Source of the DNA: Chamaecrista fasciculata
Taxonomy: Eukaryota > Streptophyta > Magnoliopsida > Fabales > Fabaceae
Direction of reading: 5' to 3'
Assembly: GCA_003254925.1 (NCBI GenBank)
Contig: QANZ01018151.1
Coordinates: forward strand, 8,576-72,575
DNA length: 64,000 nt
Shown here piece after piece: positions 35,943-47,474 of the stretch. The notes under the pieces are model-generated. The model was not told where the DNA came from and ran no database searches. It saw nothing but the letters and a program-made list of their open reading frames with translations. Every line of letters starts with the position of its first letter. Positions within the stretch are counted from its first letter, which is position 1. The position numbers were made by a program, and so were the translations under genes.

Positions 35943-36682
35943 TATATTAATGCAGCTGTATATATAAAGGATCCACTAATTAGTAAAATTTTAAATAAAG
36001 TTATAAGTTACTAATTAAGCTAAACTCATGAGTCTTATATATGGTTGATATATATAGTTTTTTTTTCTTTTGTTGAGAATTAGTAGATATAGTTGGTAGT
36101 ATTGATAGATAAAGTGAAATAAACGTAAGAATTGATGTAAAGCCAGTTTAACATATATGGTTATAGGTTGGTTTAGGAAAATAACATGAAAAGGAAATAC
36201 ATACAAATTGAGCAAGAATTCAGTTTAAGTAAAATCTCATGAGGGTGTGTAAGGATTGGGTTTTGTGTACATTTGAAACTATATCCATTTTTTATTAGGT
36301 TGAGCTAGCTGGGTTACTTTGTCAAATGTCAACTATGTATTTCCAAAAAAAATAATGTATAAAAATTTAATCTGGACTATTTTGTTATTTTTCAAATTAT
36401 ATATTAAAAATAATAATATATCGAAACATTTATCAATAAAAATATTTTTAATTTCGATTCAATATATTTTTAGTCTGTGATTAATAAAAAATAATTATAT
36501 GTTGTGAGTTATTGATATTCTCAAGAACTTTAAAGTTGGTTTAAAAACCTCTTACCTAATTTGAGAAAAACCTGTTAGAGATGTCTATAAAAAAGATTGA
36601 AATGAGTCATAGAGGAGAACCTCATGAAATACCTCTCTATGATGTTTAAGCCAAATTAGGGTTTCTATAGAGTAAACTAATT
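35943..36682. other. AT-rich intergenic DNA
   Basis: No gene or recognisable element is seen. Confidence 0.5.
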
Positions 36683-36877
36683 AAAGATGGAACTCAATTG
36701 GTAAGGTAGTCGACTCATAACATACAAGGTCATGAATTCGATTCTCACTGCCGATGTAAGAGCTTTATTGGTAGGTGATCTGATCTGTAAGTATCTCTGT
36801 AAACGCTCATAGAACCTGAAGACATACCCTGGTTTTAGTGAGCTCCGAACTCGCCTAAACTTTCATAAAAAAAAAAA
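36683..36877 (+). mobile_element. tRNA-derived SINE
   Basis: TGGAACTCAATTGGTAAGG (about 36688-36706) resembles the A box of the RNA polymerase III promoter. GGTCATGAATTCGATTCTC (36728-36746) contains a B-box-like GAATTCGATTC at suitable spacing. The element ends in a run of 11 A (36867-36877). The length of about 195 bp and the tRNA-like head plus unrelated body fit a plant SINE. A target duplication is not clear. Confidence 0.75.
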
Positions 36878-38530
36878 GAGTCTAATATGATTGAAATATA
36901 AAATTTGAATGTTCTCTTGAGATATTTTCTAAATTGTGATGAGAGATCAAATCTCTAATAATTATTAGATATGTATGGATCGCACCCGTAATAATTATTG
37001 ACAGAGGATCAATCCATGTATAAGTAACCAAAGACAATCCACAGGGCAATAAGATTATAGGATGAATCACCTTCTAATAATTTTCACTCTCTAACTTTAT
37101 GATATATATGTATATGAAATAGTTAATTAATTTATCAGGATAAAATCTGTCCTGGTCCATTGAGAGTTGACCAATCGTTGAATCCTATATTCCTATATGT
37201 GGTGGGAGAGGATAATGCTTGAATTAGGGAAGCTGAAAACGAACATGCAATATCAAAATTAATGAATATAATAAACACATTTTAATTATAAGAAAAGCAG
37301 AATGGAGAAGAGATAAGAGTGTGAATAATATTTTAATCTTCAAATTGGATCCCTTTTATTCTCCACCAATGTCTTTTCATTGGTATTTGGTGTGTTGTCC
37401 TTGTCGTTTGGGATAATTGGAAGCACTTGTCTTCCACAATTACTATTTTATGCTAACCTAATTTCACTTTTTGATCATCCTCATTAACCTTTAATTAATA
37501 TCTTGGCGTGCTTTCTTGTTTTCTTTGAGAGAAGATATATTTTTTTGTTATTGAATTTGTCCGAAATTACCATTTAGTCCATGTACTTGGGTCCTTTTAT
37601 TTTTTTACAAACATTAATTAGTTAATCCTTAAAACGTTATTTATGAAGATCACTAAATGATTTATATTTGTAAAAAAAATATTTTAAATATTTAGGGACT
37701 AAATTATAAATTTTGGAACAAATATAAAGACTAAAAAGTAAATTTTCTCTTTCTTTTAAATAGCCCTTATTCAATTAATTTAACCTAACTACAAATATTA
37801 TTTCCTTGATTATTGTTTCTCTATATATAATTAGAAAGGTATATCCGTGGGGCTAATTTATTAATTCATCAAGCTAATAAGTGAGACTAAATTAGGTGAA
37901 ATTACAAGAATATTTTTTAAATATGACCCAAAACTTAAAGTTTAGAAAAATATAAATAAAATCTTCTTAATTAAGTATCAAAACGCCAATTCATGTGCAT
38001 TCATACATGAGATCCTAATAGGAGATAAAATGATCTATATATATATATGGTAGAAACTAAAATATGATTATGACGGTATAGGGGTAGCTAGCCCAATAAT
38101 ACGATGAAAGGTCAGAGTGAAACTATTATCCTAATCAGCAAATGTCACTCCACTAACTTCAATATATATAATTCAGGTATATAAAATAAACACACACACA
38201 TATATACATATATATATATATATATATAGTGCTCCAACAAAAGGAAAGTGCTTTCCATTACCTTTTTCCCGTTTGAATTTATTATAGTAAACACCACATC
38301 CAACACATACAACTGTCAATTTTCTGAGCCTTCTTCAATTTCCTCTCTCTGATCTCTCTCTACACAAATAAATATATATAAAAAAATATTGGGAGACATC
38401 CATATATATATATATATATATGAATTATATCATATATATTGTGGTTTCATTTGAGAAAACAAGAACGTAAGAAGGAAATAGCCAACATTAAAGTTGCATA
38501 AATATCGAATATCATCCATTTGATATATGC
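36878..38530. other. Intergenic DNA and upstream region of the CIF-type gene
   Basis: 37555-37755 is a foldback MITE (TTTAGTCCATG at the left, TTAGGGACTAAATT at the right). 38200-38230 and 38400-38422 are (TA)n. A CT-rich tract with AAATAAATATATATAAAA (about 38364-38384) could hold the TATA box and leader start of the CIF-type gene; this is inferred. Confidence 0.4.
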
Positions 38531-39524
38531 ATGCCTCTGATGATGAGAATGATGAAGAGATTGAGCCTCTTGTTCCTCCTCATTTCTGCATCACTACTTT
38601 CTACATCTAATTTTGCTGCAGGTTCAAATTTCTTTTTCTTTTCTCTTCCTTTCAAGCTTCTTTTTAATTTGTTGTTGCAGCTTTTGTTTCTCTGACAAAT
38701 TTTTAAGATCACATTGTATATATATATATTATAGTGAAAGCCAAGCAAATAAACACACATCTATATATATAGCAGAATATTTTCATATATTAATTGGTGT
38801 CAATGAACCCTATCAAAATATATGTACTTAATTACTAGCTGGCTAGCTATATATACTTTGATATATATATATATATATANNNNNNNNNNNNNNNNNNNNN
38901 NNNNNNNNNNNCCACTTCTTTAAAAAAATAAATGAATTAAAAAAATGTAAAAAACAATTAAAAATTAAAAAATGTCACCACTCACTCTCCCATATGAGGT
39001 AATTTCAAATTGGTCCTAAATATTTTATTTATTTTAGACGAGTCTTACATATTTGTATAATTTCTCAAATTAGTCCCAAACTTACTCTTTTATCAATGTA
39101 AAAATTTAATATAATCTTCAACTTTAAATCAACTTTAAACGGGCACGCCAAGCCCCCTAGTATATATATATATATATATATGTCTTACTCTATAGATCAG
39201 ATCAGATCTCTCATTTTGAAAGCCTTAATTTTAAACACCCGCTCATTGAATTCTCCTATTGCTGTATTATATTATGCAATTCTCGAGCAAATAATATAAT
39301 TAACTTATATAGGAGTTATAAATTTGTACATATATATATATATAGTTTACATAAACAAAATATAAATATAAATGTGTAATATATTTTGGCAGGGAACATC
39401 ACTGAGTGAGGAAGAAGTAGCAATGATCCACGAAAGGGTTCTTAGGGCAAACACAAAAGACTATGGAAGATATGATCCTTCTCCCACTTTTTCTAAGCCT
39501 CCTTACAAGCTCATTCCTAATTAA
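38531..39524 (+). CDS. Casparian strip integrity factor (CIF)-type peptide precursor
   Basis: Exon 1 (ATG 38531, donor GT at 38622) encodes MPLMMRMMKRLSLLFLLISA-SLLSTSNFAA, a basic start and hydrophobic signal peptide. Exon 2, ending at the TAA 39522-39524, encodes LSEEEVAMIHERVLRANTK followed by the 21-residue end DYGRYDPSP-TFSKPPYKLIPN. The DYG start and PP(F/Y)KLIPN end are the hallmark of CIF1/CIF2-type peptides, which are sulfated on the DY tyrosine, secreted, and read by SGN3/GSO receptor kinases to seal diffusion barriers (Casparian strip; other members act in pollen wall). HERxLxANTKDYG upstream also fits the family. Oddity: joining 38621 to the best acceptor (AG 39391-39392) is out of frame. 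An acceptor at AG 39416-39417 restores the frame and gives 65 residues. Otherwise there is a sequence error or a broken copy. The intron holds a Helitron fragment and a 32-base gap. Confidence 0.85.
38912..39160 (+). mobile_element. Helitron 3' part inside the CIF-type gene intron
   Basis: Positions 38998-39110 are an inverted copy of 10437-10545. The element ends CGGGCACGCCAAGCCCCCTAG followed by T at 39161, the CTAG|T end of the family seen at 11578-11757. Only half of the usual hairpin remains. The 5' end is lost in the assembly gap 38880-38911. Confidence 0.65.
39459..39521 (+). other. Predicted mature CIF-type peptide (21 residues)
   Basis: The coding part from Asp of DYG to the C-terminal Asn. 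It begins with the Asp-Tyr pair recognised by tyrosylprotein sulfotransferase and carries Pro residues within DPSP and KPPY that could be hydroxylated. The last residues KLIPN sit directly before the stop, as in CIF1 and CIF2. Modifications are inferred from family knowledge. Confidence 0.85.
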
Positions 39525-40689
39525 TTCAGATCATATATCCATATATATTTATAATATACATATATATATAGGGAATATATAATGATCAAACCCCTATAAT
39601 ATATATAATTTTGTAAGATAAATATATAAATACAGATATATGTTTATATATATGTAGGTTGTGTATTAGAAGGGTGCTATTATATATCAATTAATAATTA
39701 CCTAGGGCACGTACGTCTATATATATATATATATATATTAATATATTAATTACTTGGTGCTGTGTTACTTTAATTTTGTGATATCATGAACTCGGTGTGT
39801 ATTACTCATATCTATATCTATAAATGTATTAATTATATACGTGTGAAGTTACAAGATTCCTATTTTATATATATATATATATATATAATTGCGTGTATTA
39901 AAATATGCAGAACTGCAGAAGAAAAAAGCAAATTAAACTGAAAAAATTAAATGGATCGGATTGCCAACAATGTTTGATATGTCATTCCAATACTTTGATA
40001 ATTATATTATTAGTTTCTTTTTAATGGAAAATGTGGAGCTAATAATGGAAATTAAAGTACGAACAATATAACAAAACAAATGGTCATCACCAGCGCAGCT
40101 AGCACTTTAATTATAATTAATTAAGATACACATGCATATACACATACACACGCACTCAATCTTATTTTCATTTCCAATTTTCATATATATAGCAAGACGT
40201 GAAACTTATGAGTGTCTATTCTAATCAGCTCAGTGAGTGAAAAATAAAAATTAATGCATGTTCGTTAATACATTTTCGTTCATAATATTTATGATGCATA
40301 TTTTTATTTATTATTCAAATACATTCTTATATTCTCGAAATAAATTTTGGAAGAATCGAAGGTACATTGATATAAAGACTGATGTTACATTATATTTTGT
40401 AATTCTTGGAATGAGATTGTGAATTAAAAATAATTCAGTTCAAAGAATACAAGTGAATGTGTATTCTTTTTTAGGTGACTTGTATTTATTATATTAATTA
40501 TTGTTGTTAGGATTATATGTATCACTAATTAATAGATAAGAAGTTGAATATTTGGGTTTTTTACGCTAATGAGCCTGGATTAAATAATTCTTGTAGGACT
40601 AGAGTTTTGAGATAGGCATAAACATTAGTATAGTGAGCTGATGAGATTGATTTTAAGAGGTCATTCATTGTCATTGTTGTAAACCCTAA
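39525..40689. other. 3' flank of the CIF-type gene and AT-rich intergenic DNA
   Basis: Contains many (TA)n runs (39717-39738, 39867-39887). No gene is seen. Confidence 0.5.
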
Positions 40690-41770
40690 TTTAATCTATA
40701 CAGTAAAAGTTTTTTTTTTTTTTCTGGAGTGGATATATATAAATATAATATTCACAATTAATATTATAGTGCACAACCCAAGGTCGGACCTCTAAGGAAC
40801 TTCTTGGATGAGAATAACAATTAATTGCGTAAATAATTATGAATTAAGGTTTGATGTTTTGTGGGTTTTATAATTATTATGATGAAAACAAGAAAATAAA
40901 AAAAATAATAAAGAACTTAAAGAAAATAAAGAAAAGATGAAAGAAGATATATAGATGAGAGATGAGAAGATGAAGTCCTAGAGAATAATCACGAATTCTA
41001 TCATCCTAACCCAATAAAGATAATCAATAAGTTATTATTATTATTATGCAACAAACCACATTCAATATCCGAAGATACTTGTCTCGCAACCACGAAGACA
41101 TAGATTAATTATGATAATTATAAACGCCTCAACTGAGTAAACAATTTATAATTAAACATAACAATCACCAATTAAGCAATGGCGACAATAGAGACTTAGA
41201 ATAGATAACTCGACCAACCGGAAATATAAAAGAGCAAACCTTACTAATCATAAAATGTGACGGATCAAACGATACCAAAACAAGTACAACTAATAATGTT
41301 TATGAAAATATTAAAAGAAGAATCCTAAGACTATTGTCCGATACTAATTAACAATTAAATACAAATGTAATCTAATTGCGAATTGGTAAAACATAATAAT
41401 AATAATAAACTCCCTGGACAATGAAGAACGTTGAGCTCAGGTTTCATTCGGATTCTCCTCTAGGATGAAGGAAATTAGTGGAAATTAGTCCATACGGACT
41501 TTAAGAGTAAAGAGGGAAGAGAAGCTGGTAGTAGAACACCCAACTTGGGCTCTGAAGTGAGCTCCCTGAATTAGAATTGATGAGCTCTATATATGGAATC
41601 AAATTCAAATTTTCAGCTTGATTTTTGATAAGATTTATTGGTTTAAATTTGATTCTCAAGATTTGGTGGTTATAATTATGTGATATTGGACCTGAAATCA
41701 CTAGCAAACAATTATGCAAAAATTTGCATACTTTTATATAATTATAAATCACAATATCTTGACACCAAAC
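40690..41770 (-). mobile_element. Probable Ty3-type (Tat/Athila-like) LTR fossil, minus strand
   Basis: On the minus strand the sequence shows ATATATAGAGCTC (TATA-like), a non-coding transcribed-looking stretch, and an end with AAGTTCCTTAGAGGTCC-GACCTTGGGTTGTGC followed by an ACTATA-type stretch. This is the style of Tat/Athila LTRs. No internal coding region is seen, so it is a solo or isolated LTR. The assignment is by resemblance; the ends are uncertain. Confidence 0.4.
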
Positions 41771-42911
41771 TAGTAAAATATCTGATCATTTATTAGAGTG
41801 ATTAAACTAACAACTCAACAATTTCAATTGTTGATTTTCTTTTTTAAAAAAAAATTAAAGCTGATTTCTTCTTATGTTTCAACCTTATTACTCAATTTGC
41901 TTTAAAAGATTTATGTAAGCTTAATTACTTTTTAAGAGTTTAGACTTTAGATAATTACGATGGTGTTCATCATCTATCTCAAACTAAGTACATTAGAGAT
42001 CTTTTTAAGAAAGCCAAGATGGAACTAAATTAATATTAGTGCATCAAAGCCACACAAAAATATTTCTTATATGAATTATTTTGATTTAGAAGAAAAAAAA
42101 ACTAACCAAACTATGCATGAGGTGGCAAAAAAAAAATACTCAGCAAAATTTATTAATTTGTCTAACTGAGAGTTGACACTTAACACAATGAGGTTATATA
42201 CACCTCGTATGCGAAGTTTAGCGTTTTAATCGCTCAGTTTTGAAGCCTTGCAATTTAAGTTTAACTAGTATGAACCCCGCGCGATGCGCAGGACAAAATT
42301 ACTTCATTTTATTATTATATAAATTGTGAATGCTATCCTTTAGAAATTAAAGGTATTTATTCAAATTATATAAAAATAATATAAAATACATACTTATTTT
42401 CTACTGCATANAGCTTTATAGTTATATATAGATTTAACCTCTTTGATTGTGAAGATTTAATTTTGACTTATATGTTATTTGCCAAACACTTCGTATACTT
42501 TAGTGACAATTACATTATCGTCAAAAAGACAAATTTTTTTTTTTTGACAGAAAAAAGAAGAAGACAATATTACCTTTCATGTCTCTCTTATTTTTTTGTT
42601 AGCTTTAAATGCTTTAATTTGTTGGACCAATGAAAGAGGTTACGTTCCCTAATGAATTGAAGCCCATAAACACAAAATAGGCTTGCTTCAGTGAAATCAT
42701 GTGGGCATAAACACAAATTTTTTTTTTCTTCTAAATTTTTATTTTATCCAATTTGTTTCTTACTTTACAATTCAGAATAACAACCAACGAAAATATATCA
42801 TCATCAAACATACCCCCTAATTATTGATCAGAATAACACATTTATTATTATTTATTTGACGTATTAGGTGTCTTTCAAAATATGACCCTTATTACCATCG
42901 TCTTTAATAAA
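41771..42911. other. AT-rich intergenic DNA with a Helitron-like end
   Basis: No gene is seen. At 42264-42293 ACTAGTATGAACCCCGCGCG-ATGCGCAGG reads on the minus strand as a GC-rich hairpin followed by CTAGT, a Helitron 3' end of another family. The element would extend rightwards, but its 5' end is not identified. Confidence 0.4.
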
Positions 42912-43268
42912 TAAAAGGCAAATGTATTAATTTTGTCTTCAAATTTTATATTAATGGTAGATTTGTCAACACTATTTTTTAGTAGTTAATTTTGTCTCTA
43001 ATATTTTACATTTTGATCAATTTTATTATTTATTTTTACTTTAGTTCAAATATTAATAACAAAATCTACATGATTAATTATATGTAATGTAAAATTGGTA
43101 GAAGAGAAAAATTCAGATACAAACTCAGATTGAAAAATACAATATTTATTGAAAGTTAGTCAAAATATAAAATTGATCAAAATGTACAATATTAAGAACA
43201 AAATTAACTATAAAAGAAAGATGAAATTGACGGTTGGTGTACAATTTGAGAACAAAATTAATACTTTT
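42912..43268. mobile_element. Foldback element, family B, copy 1
   Basis: The left end GGCAAATGTATTAATTTTGTC is mirrored by AGAACAAAATTAATACTTTT at the right end. Internal GTTAATTTTGTCTCTAATATTTTACATTTTGATCAATTTTA phrases return inverted (AATTGATCAAAATGTACAATATTAAGAACAAAATTAAC). A second copy lies at 44994-45350. Non-coding. Confidence 0.7.
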
Positions 43269-44993
43269 ATATAAATAATACTATTTTGACGAAAAAAAGT
43301 ATCGAATAGTTGGCCGCCCACAACTTCTTTCTTTCTTTTTTTTTTTTTAATAAGTTGATTCTTTTCCTTGTTTGCATTAATTAGTTTGAGTGAAATTAAT
43401 TAAGGACAAAACATACCTCTCACTCTCCCATCACTTCAATGAAGATGAACACAACATTTTTAGGACTGAAGTTGTATTGCTTGGACGTTAAAGTGTCTTT
43501 TCAAAATGCAACTAATTTTTTTTTAATGTTTGATGTTAACAACCATCAAAAGAAAAGTATTTAAATAATATATTGCTTTGGACCACCACTTACAATTTTC
43601 AATTTTCGGTATATTTATGTATATTGAAACTCTTTTTGTGTTTATTGAATTCGTGAGGGTTGCAAATGCAATCATGCACACTAAGATATATCTAGGAGTA
43701 AAGAAAAAATTTGCATGCTGATACATTTCCAGTATCAATTAAGATTTCAAAAGTTGGTGCCACTGATCATTTAGGTTTCATATCTTTTACAAAATATATT
43801 ATCTTAATTACTCTAATTTTAGGTGAGAAATGAATTGATGGTAATAAAATTTATTTAAAAAAAGAATAATAATAATAATAATAGAACAGATCAAGAACAT
43901 ATACATATAGCAGTTGATTGCAAATTGTGATTTAATATATTTTTATGAGCCACCTAATATAATTTTAAATTATAAGTTAATTATGTTCTAAAGATGATGG
44001 GCATTTCTTTTGTCAAGACATATATATGTTGTTTGATTGGTGGGCTTAGTATACTACTGGCCAAAAAAATCATTGTAGACATAAATAATAAATAATAATA
44101 ATAATAATAAAACAATCTCATTCAAGAAACTGTACAAACAACAACATTTGGGGGAAGAAAATGCAACAAATCTTACCAACCACTTATACGTAGTTCTATT
44201 TTGAATATTTAAATTAGAAACTCCAACTAATATGCCTCATGAAAAAAAAAATGAAATTTCAAGTATACACATAGTAATCAATAAATAAATTGAATTATTT
44301 AAAAATTCAGGAAGTAGATACGTTGTTCCAACTTGATTAATTAATAAATGCAATAGATACGTTACTATTAAAAATAAGTCATCTCCATTCTCTAATCATC
44401 TAATCATAATATTTTATTATTGGCCAAAAAAAACATAATATTTTATTAGATTTTTTAAGTGAATTTGATACATACATGTATATATATATATATTAAAAAT
44501 AAGTGTATTAGATTAATTATATTATATATACATAAGATGTATTATTTAAATGGTTGGGAGCTTTTAAGATAATATTTAAAATGGGTAGTAATTACTAGAG
44601 TATATTGTATAATGAAGTGGTATGGAGTGGAACAAATTACATGACGAGACAATAATCAATTTTATTACTCGAAAGTTTAATTTTAAAAATGCTAATATTA
44701 TCCTTTATAATATTATAATTGGAATGACGGAAACACAAAAATCAAATTGTCACAATAATTAAATTGTCACCCAATCGTATTATTTTAAAGATCCAATTTT
44801 GTACTTTGATTTTTAAGACTATAATTTATTATCTCGGTACAAATTTTGAGAATAAATGATAAGTTTTGCATACAAAATTAAGTGTTTTGTTGGGCCTTCG
44901 GCCGGTTTTCTTCAAAAAAAATAAAATAAAATTAAGTGTTTTGTTCTTATAATTAATTCCATGTTCTCCAAAAAGATATATATATTTATAAAT
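43269..44993. other. AT-rich intergenic DNA
   Basis: Contains (AAT)n-type runs near 43868 and 44095. No gene is supported; a 71-codon minus-strand ORF near 43523-43738 has no recognisable feature. Confidence 0.5.
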
Positions 44994-45350
44994 AAAAGTA
45001 TTAATTTCGTCTCAAAACCTTATATCAACTATTAATTTTGTCCATAAATTTTTTTGCTGTCAATTTTGTCATCAATATTTTACATGTTAGTCAATTTTAT
45101 CCTTCGATTAACTTCTTTCAATAAATTAACGACGTACTTCATATTCAAGATTTGAGTTTTTTTTATTAATTTTGCATTATATCATTAGTCACGTAGATTC
45201 TGTTTATAATATTTGGTTAAAGTAAGAGCAAATGATACAATTGACCAAAATGTGAAATAGTGGGGACGAAATTGATAATAAAAAAATATTAGGGACAAAA
45301 TTAACAGTTGATGTAAATTCTGAGGACGAAATTAATATTTTTGCCAAAAT
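44994..45350. mobile_element. Foldback element, family B, copy 2
   Basis: GTATTAATTTCGTCTC at the left and GAGGACGAAATTAATATT at the right are inverted, with the same internal order (TTTTGTCATCAATATTTTACATG against CATTTTGGTCAATTGTATC on the opposite strand) as copy 1. Length is about the same, about 350 bp. Confidence 0.7.
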
Positions 45351-45889
45351 TATATTATAGGATTTTTTTTTATGAAATATATTATAGGATTTTATTTATA
45401 GAAGAAGCGAAATGATGAGGCGAAGAGTCGTCTACTACAAAAAGCATAGCACCGATGAACGACAGTGACCGATCTCGCCGTTCAATGGTGCGCAAAGACA
45501 AATATGACCTTCCGTCCTTGGCCCTTTGCAACTATCCAATTAATGAGAAGAGGGTAAAATGGGAAAAAGGAAATGGAGGTGTACGTGGTTCTTTTCCTTT
45601 TGAGTTATATGACACTGGAAAGAAGAAGAAGAAAAGAAGAGAGATATAAATAGAATAATGAGTTTGAGGATGACATTCACATTGGTTTTACACATAGTTT
45701 TGTATTCATAGTTTTCCAATTGCTTGTACAACTCAACGTCTTCCTTATACTTTTTTTGTTTTCTATATTTTATAATTTTTTTAAATTAATTATGGATTTG
45801 TCTTAATGTAATCATGTTATATGATATAGACATACAAAAGAAAACAAATATTATAGGATGAACTAGAATTAAATTGTTAGGATGTTAAA
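45351..45889. other. Intergenic DNA with an unexplained 64-codon ORF
   Basis: A plus-strand ORF at 45455-45649 starts MNDSDRSRRSMVRKDKYDLP and ends in a Lys/Arg tail. Composition around it is less AT-rich than the neighbours. TATAAATAGA follows at 45645. I recognise no domain and do not claim a gene. Confidence 0.3.
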
Positions 45890-46375
45890 TGGTTCAAAAT
45901 ATTTAAATTTGTCATAAATGTTGCAAAATATTTCATTTTGAACCCATACTATTGAATATGATCCATTTCGAGTTCAAACATGATGATTTTAGAGCTACGT
46001 ATTACTCTTAAACAGTACTTTCTCTATTCAAGTAGGATCGTCAGCAAACAAGGTCAAATCAGTCATAAAAGTAGATCGTTCGTGTTATGGTCAAACAAAC
46101 AAAGTTGATTATATCTCTGTCGTTTCAAATTTGAATACGACGAATTCAGAGCTACGAGTTCCTTTTAACAAGTATTTTGAACTTAAAATGAGAGACGAGA
46201 AATATATAACCAAATTTAATAATTTTGGATCAAAATAAAACCGTTATCAATATTTATGACCAAAATGAAACATTTTGTCAACATTTAGGACTAATTTGAA
46301 CATTTTGAAATATAATGCACCAAAATGAACATTAGGACATACATTTATGACCAAAATGACCTTTGACCCTATATT
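45890..46375. mobile_element. Long inverted-repeat element, family A, copy 2
   Basis: It shares the core ATCGTCAGCAAACAAGGTCAAATC, AAGTAGATCGTTCGTGTTATGG and the ends (GCAAAATATTTCATTTTGAACC; GACCAAAATGACCTTTGACCC) with the copies at 12470-13322, 55797-56328 and 61215-61563. Non-coding. Confidence 0.65.
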
Positions 46376-46713
46376 TTATAGTTGGAGTTCATGATATACT
46401 TCAATCTTAATAATATCATCCTAACTTACAAAACAATGGTGATTCCTCATACATAATAGCTAACTACTAATTTCTTTTGGTAATAAAATTGTACTAATTT
46501 TAATAGCATATTATTCATGAGATGAATTGAGTTTAGTATATTCTAATATATGAGATATTATAATATTTAAAATCATGTCGATTAAAAATATTGTGAGGGG
46601 AAAAAGGAATTTGCAGTGTAAGGTATATATGAAAATGTTTTATAACTTTGTTTATGCCTCAATAACTTATTATGTACAAAACAACATGCATAATTGGATT
46701 ACTTGTGAAGTAA

Positions 46714-47273
46714 TTTTTTTTTTCTTGAAACATAATTTATTTAAAAGTAAGGCAAATTAAAGTACAATGCAAAAACGAAAACAAAGTAAAAATAGTCAAC
46801 CCTTTCCTAGCATAAGCATCAATAGACAAGATATAATAAACCAACGAAGGTGGGGGTTTGTAACCCATCCAAGAGAACTCATCCTCGTGTCAGACAAATT
46901 GGCAAGACAAACAGTTGCGAAAATAGCGGATCTAGGGATCCAACTAAAGCTACAACCATTTAAAGAACTGGAAATATAAAATTTGTCAACCTCAGTGGTT
47001 GTTCTAAAAAAAGGCATAATTAGACTCAAAGCAACAATAATTTTTGATAAAACGTCGTCGTGAAAGCAGAACAAGAAACGACACTGTGTAAATACCTGAC
47101 CCAGAAAAAAACTCCATTGAGCACCCAAAAACCATAACCACCATAGGAAGCTGTCGTGGAATGCTTAGTCTAGAGTCACCGTCGCAGAGAAAGCCAGACT
47201 AGATCGACATCATGGGAGTCCTGATCCAGAACACCGTCACCACAAAACCTTAGAAATAAAGTAACACTCTAAT

Positions 47274-47326
<53 letters not shown>

Positions 47327-47462
47327 CTCACTGGGGAGGGGTTTTCAACATTGTCTAAACGGATGAGCTATGACCGCTGTGCAAGAAAATAAAAGGGGAA
47401 TTACCATCGTTAGGTGATAACCGGACGACCACGCTACAAAAGAACACGAGGGAAAGAGAGAA
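46714..47462 (-). mobile_element. Poly-A retroposon with target-site duplication (LINE-derived or similar)
   Basis: Read on the minus strand the insert ends in AAATAAATTATGTTTCAAG plus ten A (46714-46723), an AATAAA-like signal and tail. CTTGTGAAGTAA (46702-46713) and CATGTGAACTAA (47463-47474) flank it, a 10-of-12 target duplication. It contains a (GA)n run and a 110-codon minus-strand ORF (MGAQWSFFLGQ...) without a domain I recognise. These are signs of non-LTR reverse transcription: an internally deleted LINE, a SINE-like element or a processed transcript. Confidence 0.7.
47276..47325 (+). repeat. (GA)n microsatellite
   Basis: About 24 GA units inside the retroposon. Confidence 0.95.
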
Positions 47463-47474
47463 CATGTGAACTAA

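Noticed and set aside
36683-36760. A functional tRNA gene
   Set aside because: A- and B-box-like motifs are present, but no acceptor and anticodon stems can be paired and the sequence continues into a poly-A-ended body; a SINE fits better.
46796-47128. 110-codon minus-strand ORF as a host gene
   Set aside because: It lies in an element with poly-A tail and target duplication; no domain is recognised, so it is kept as part of the retroposon.
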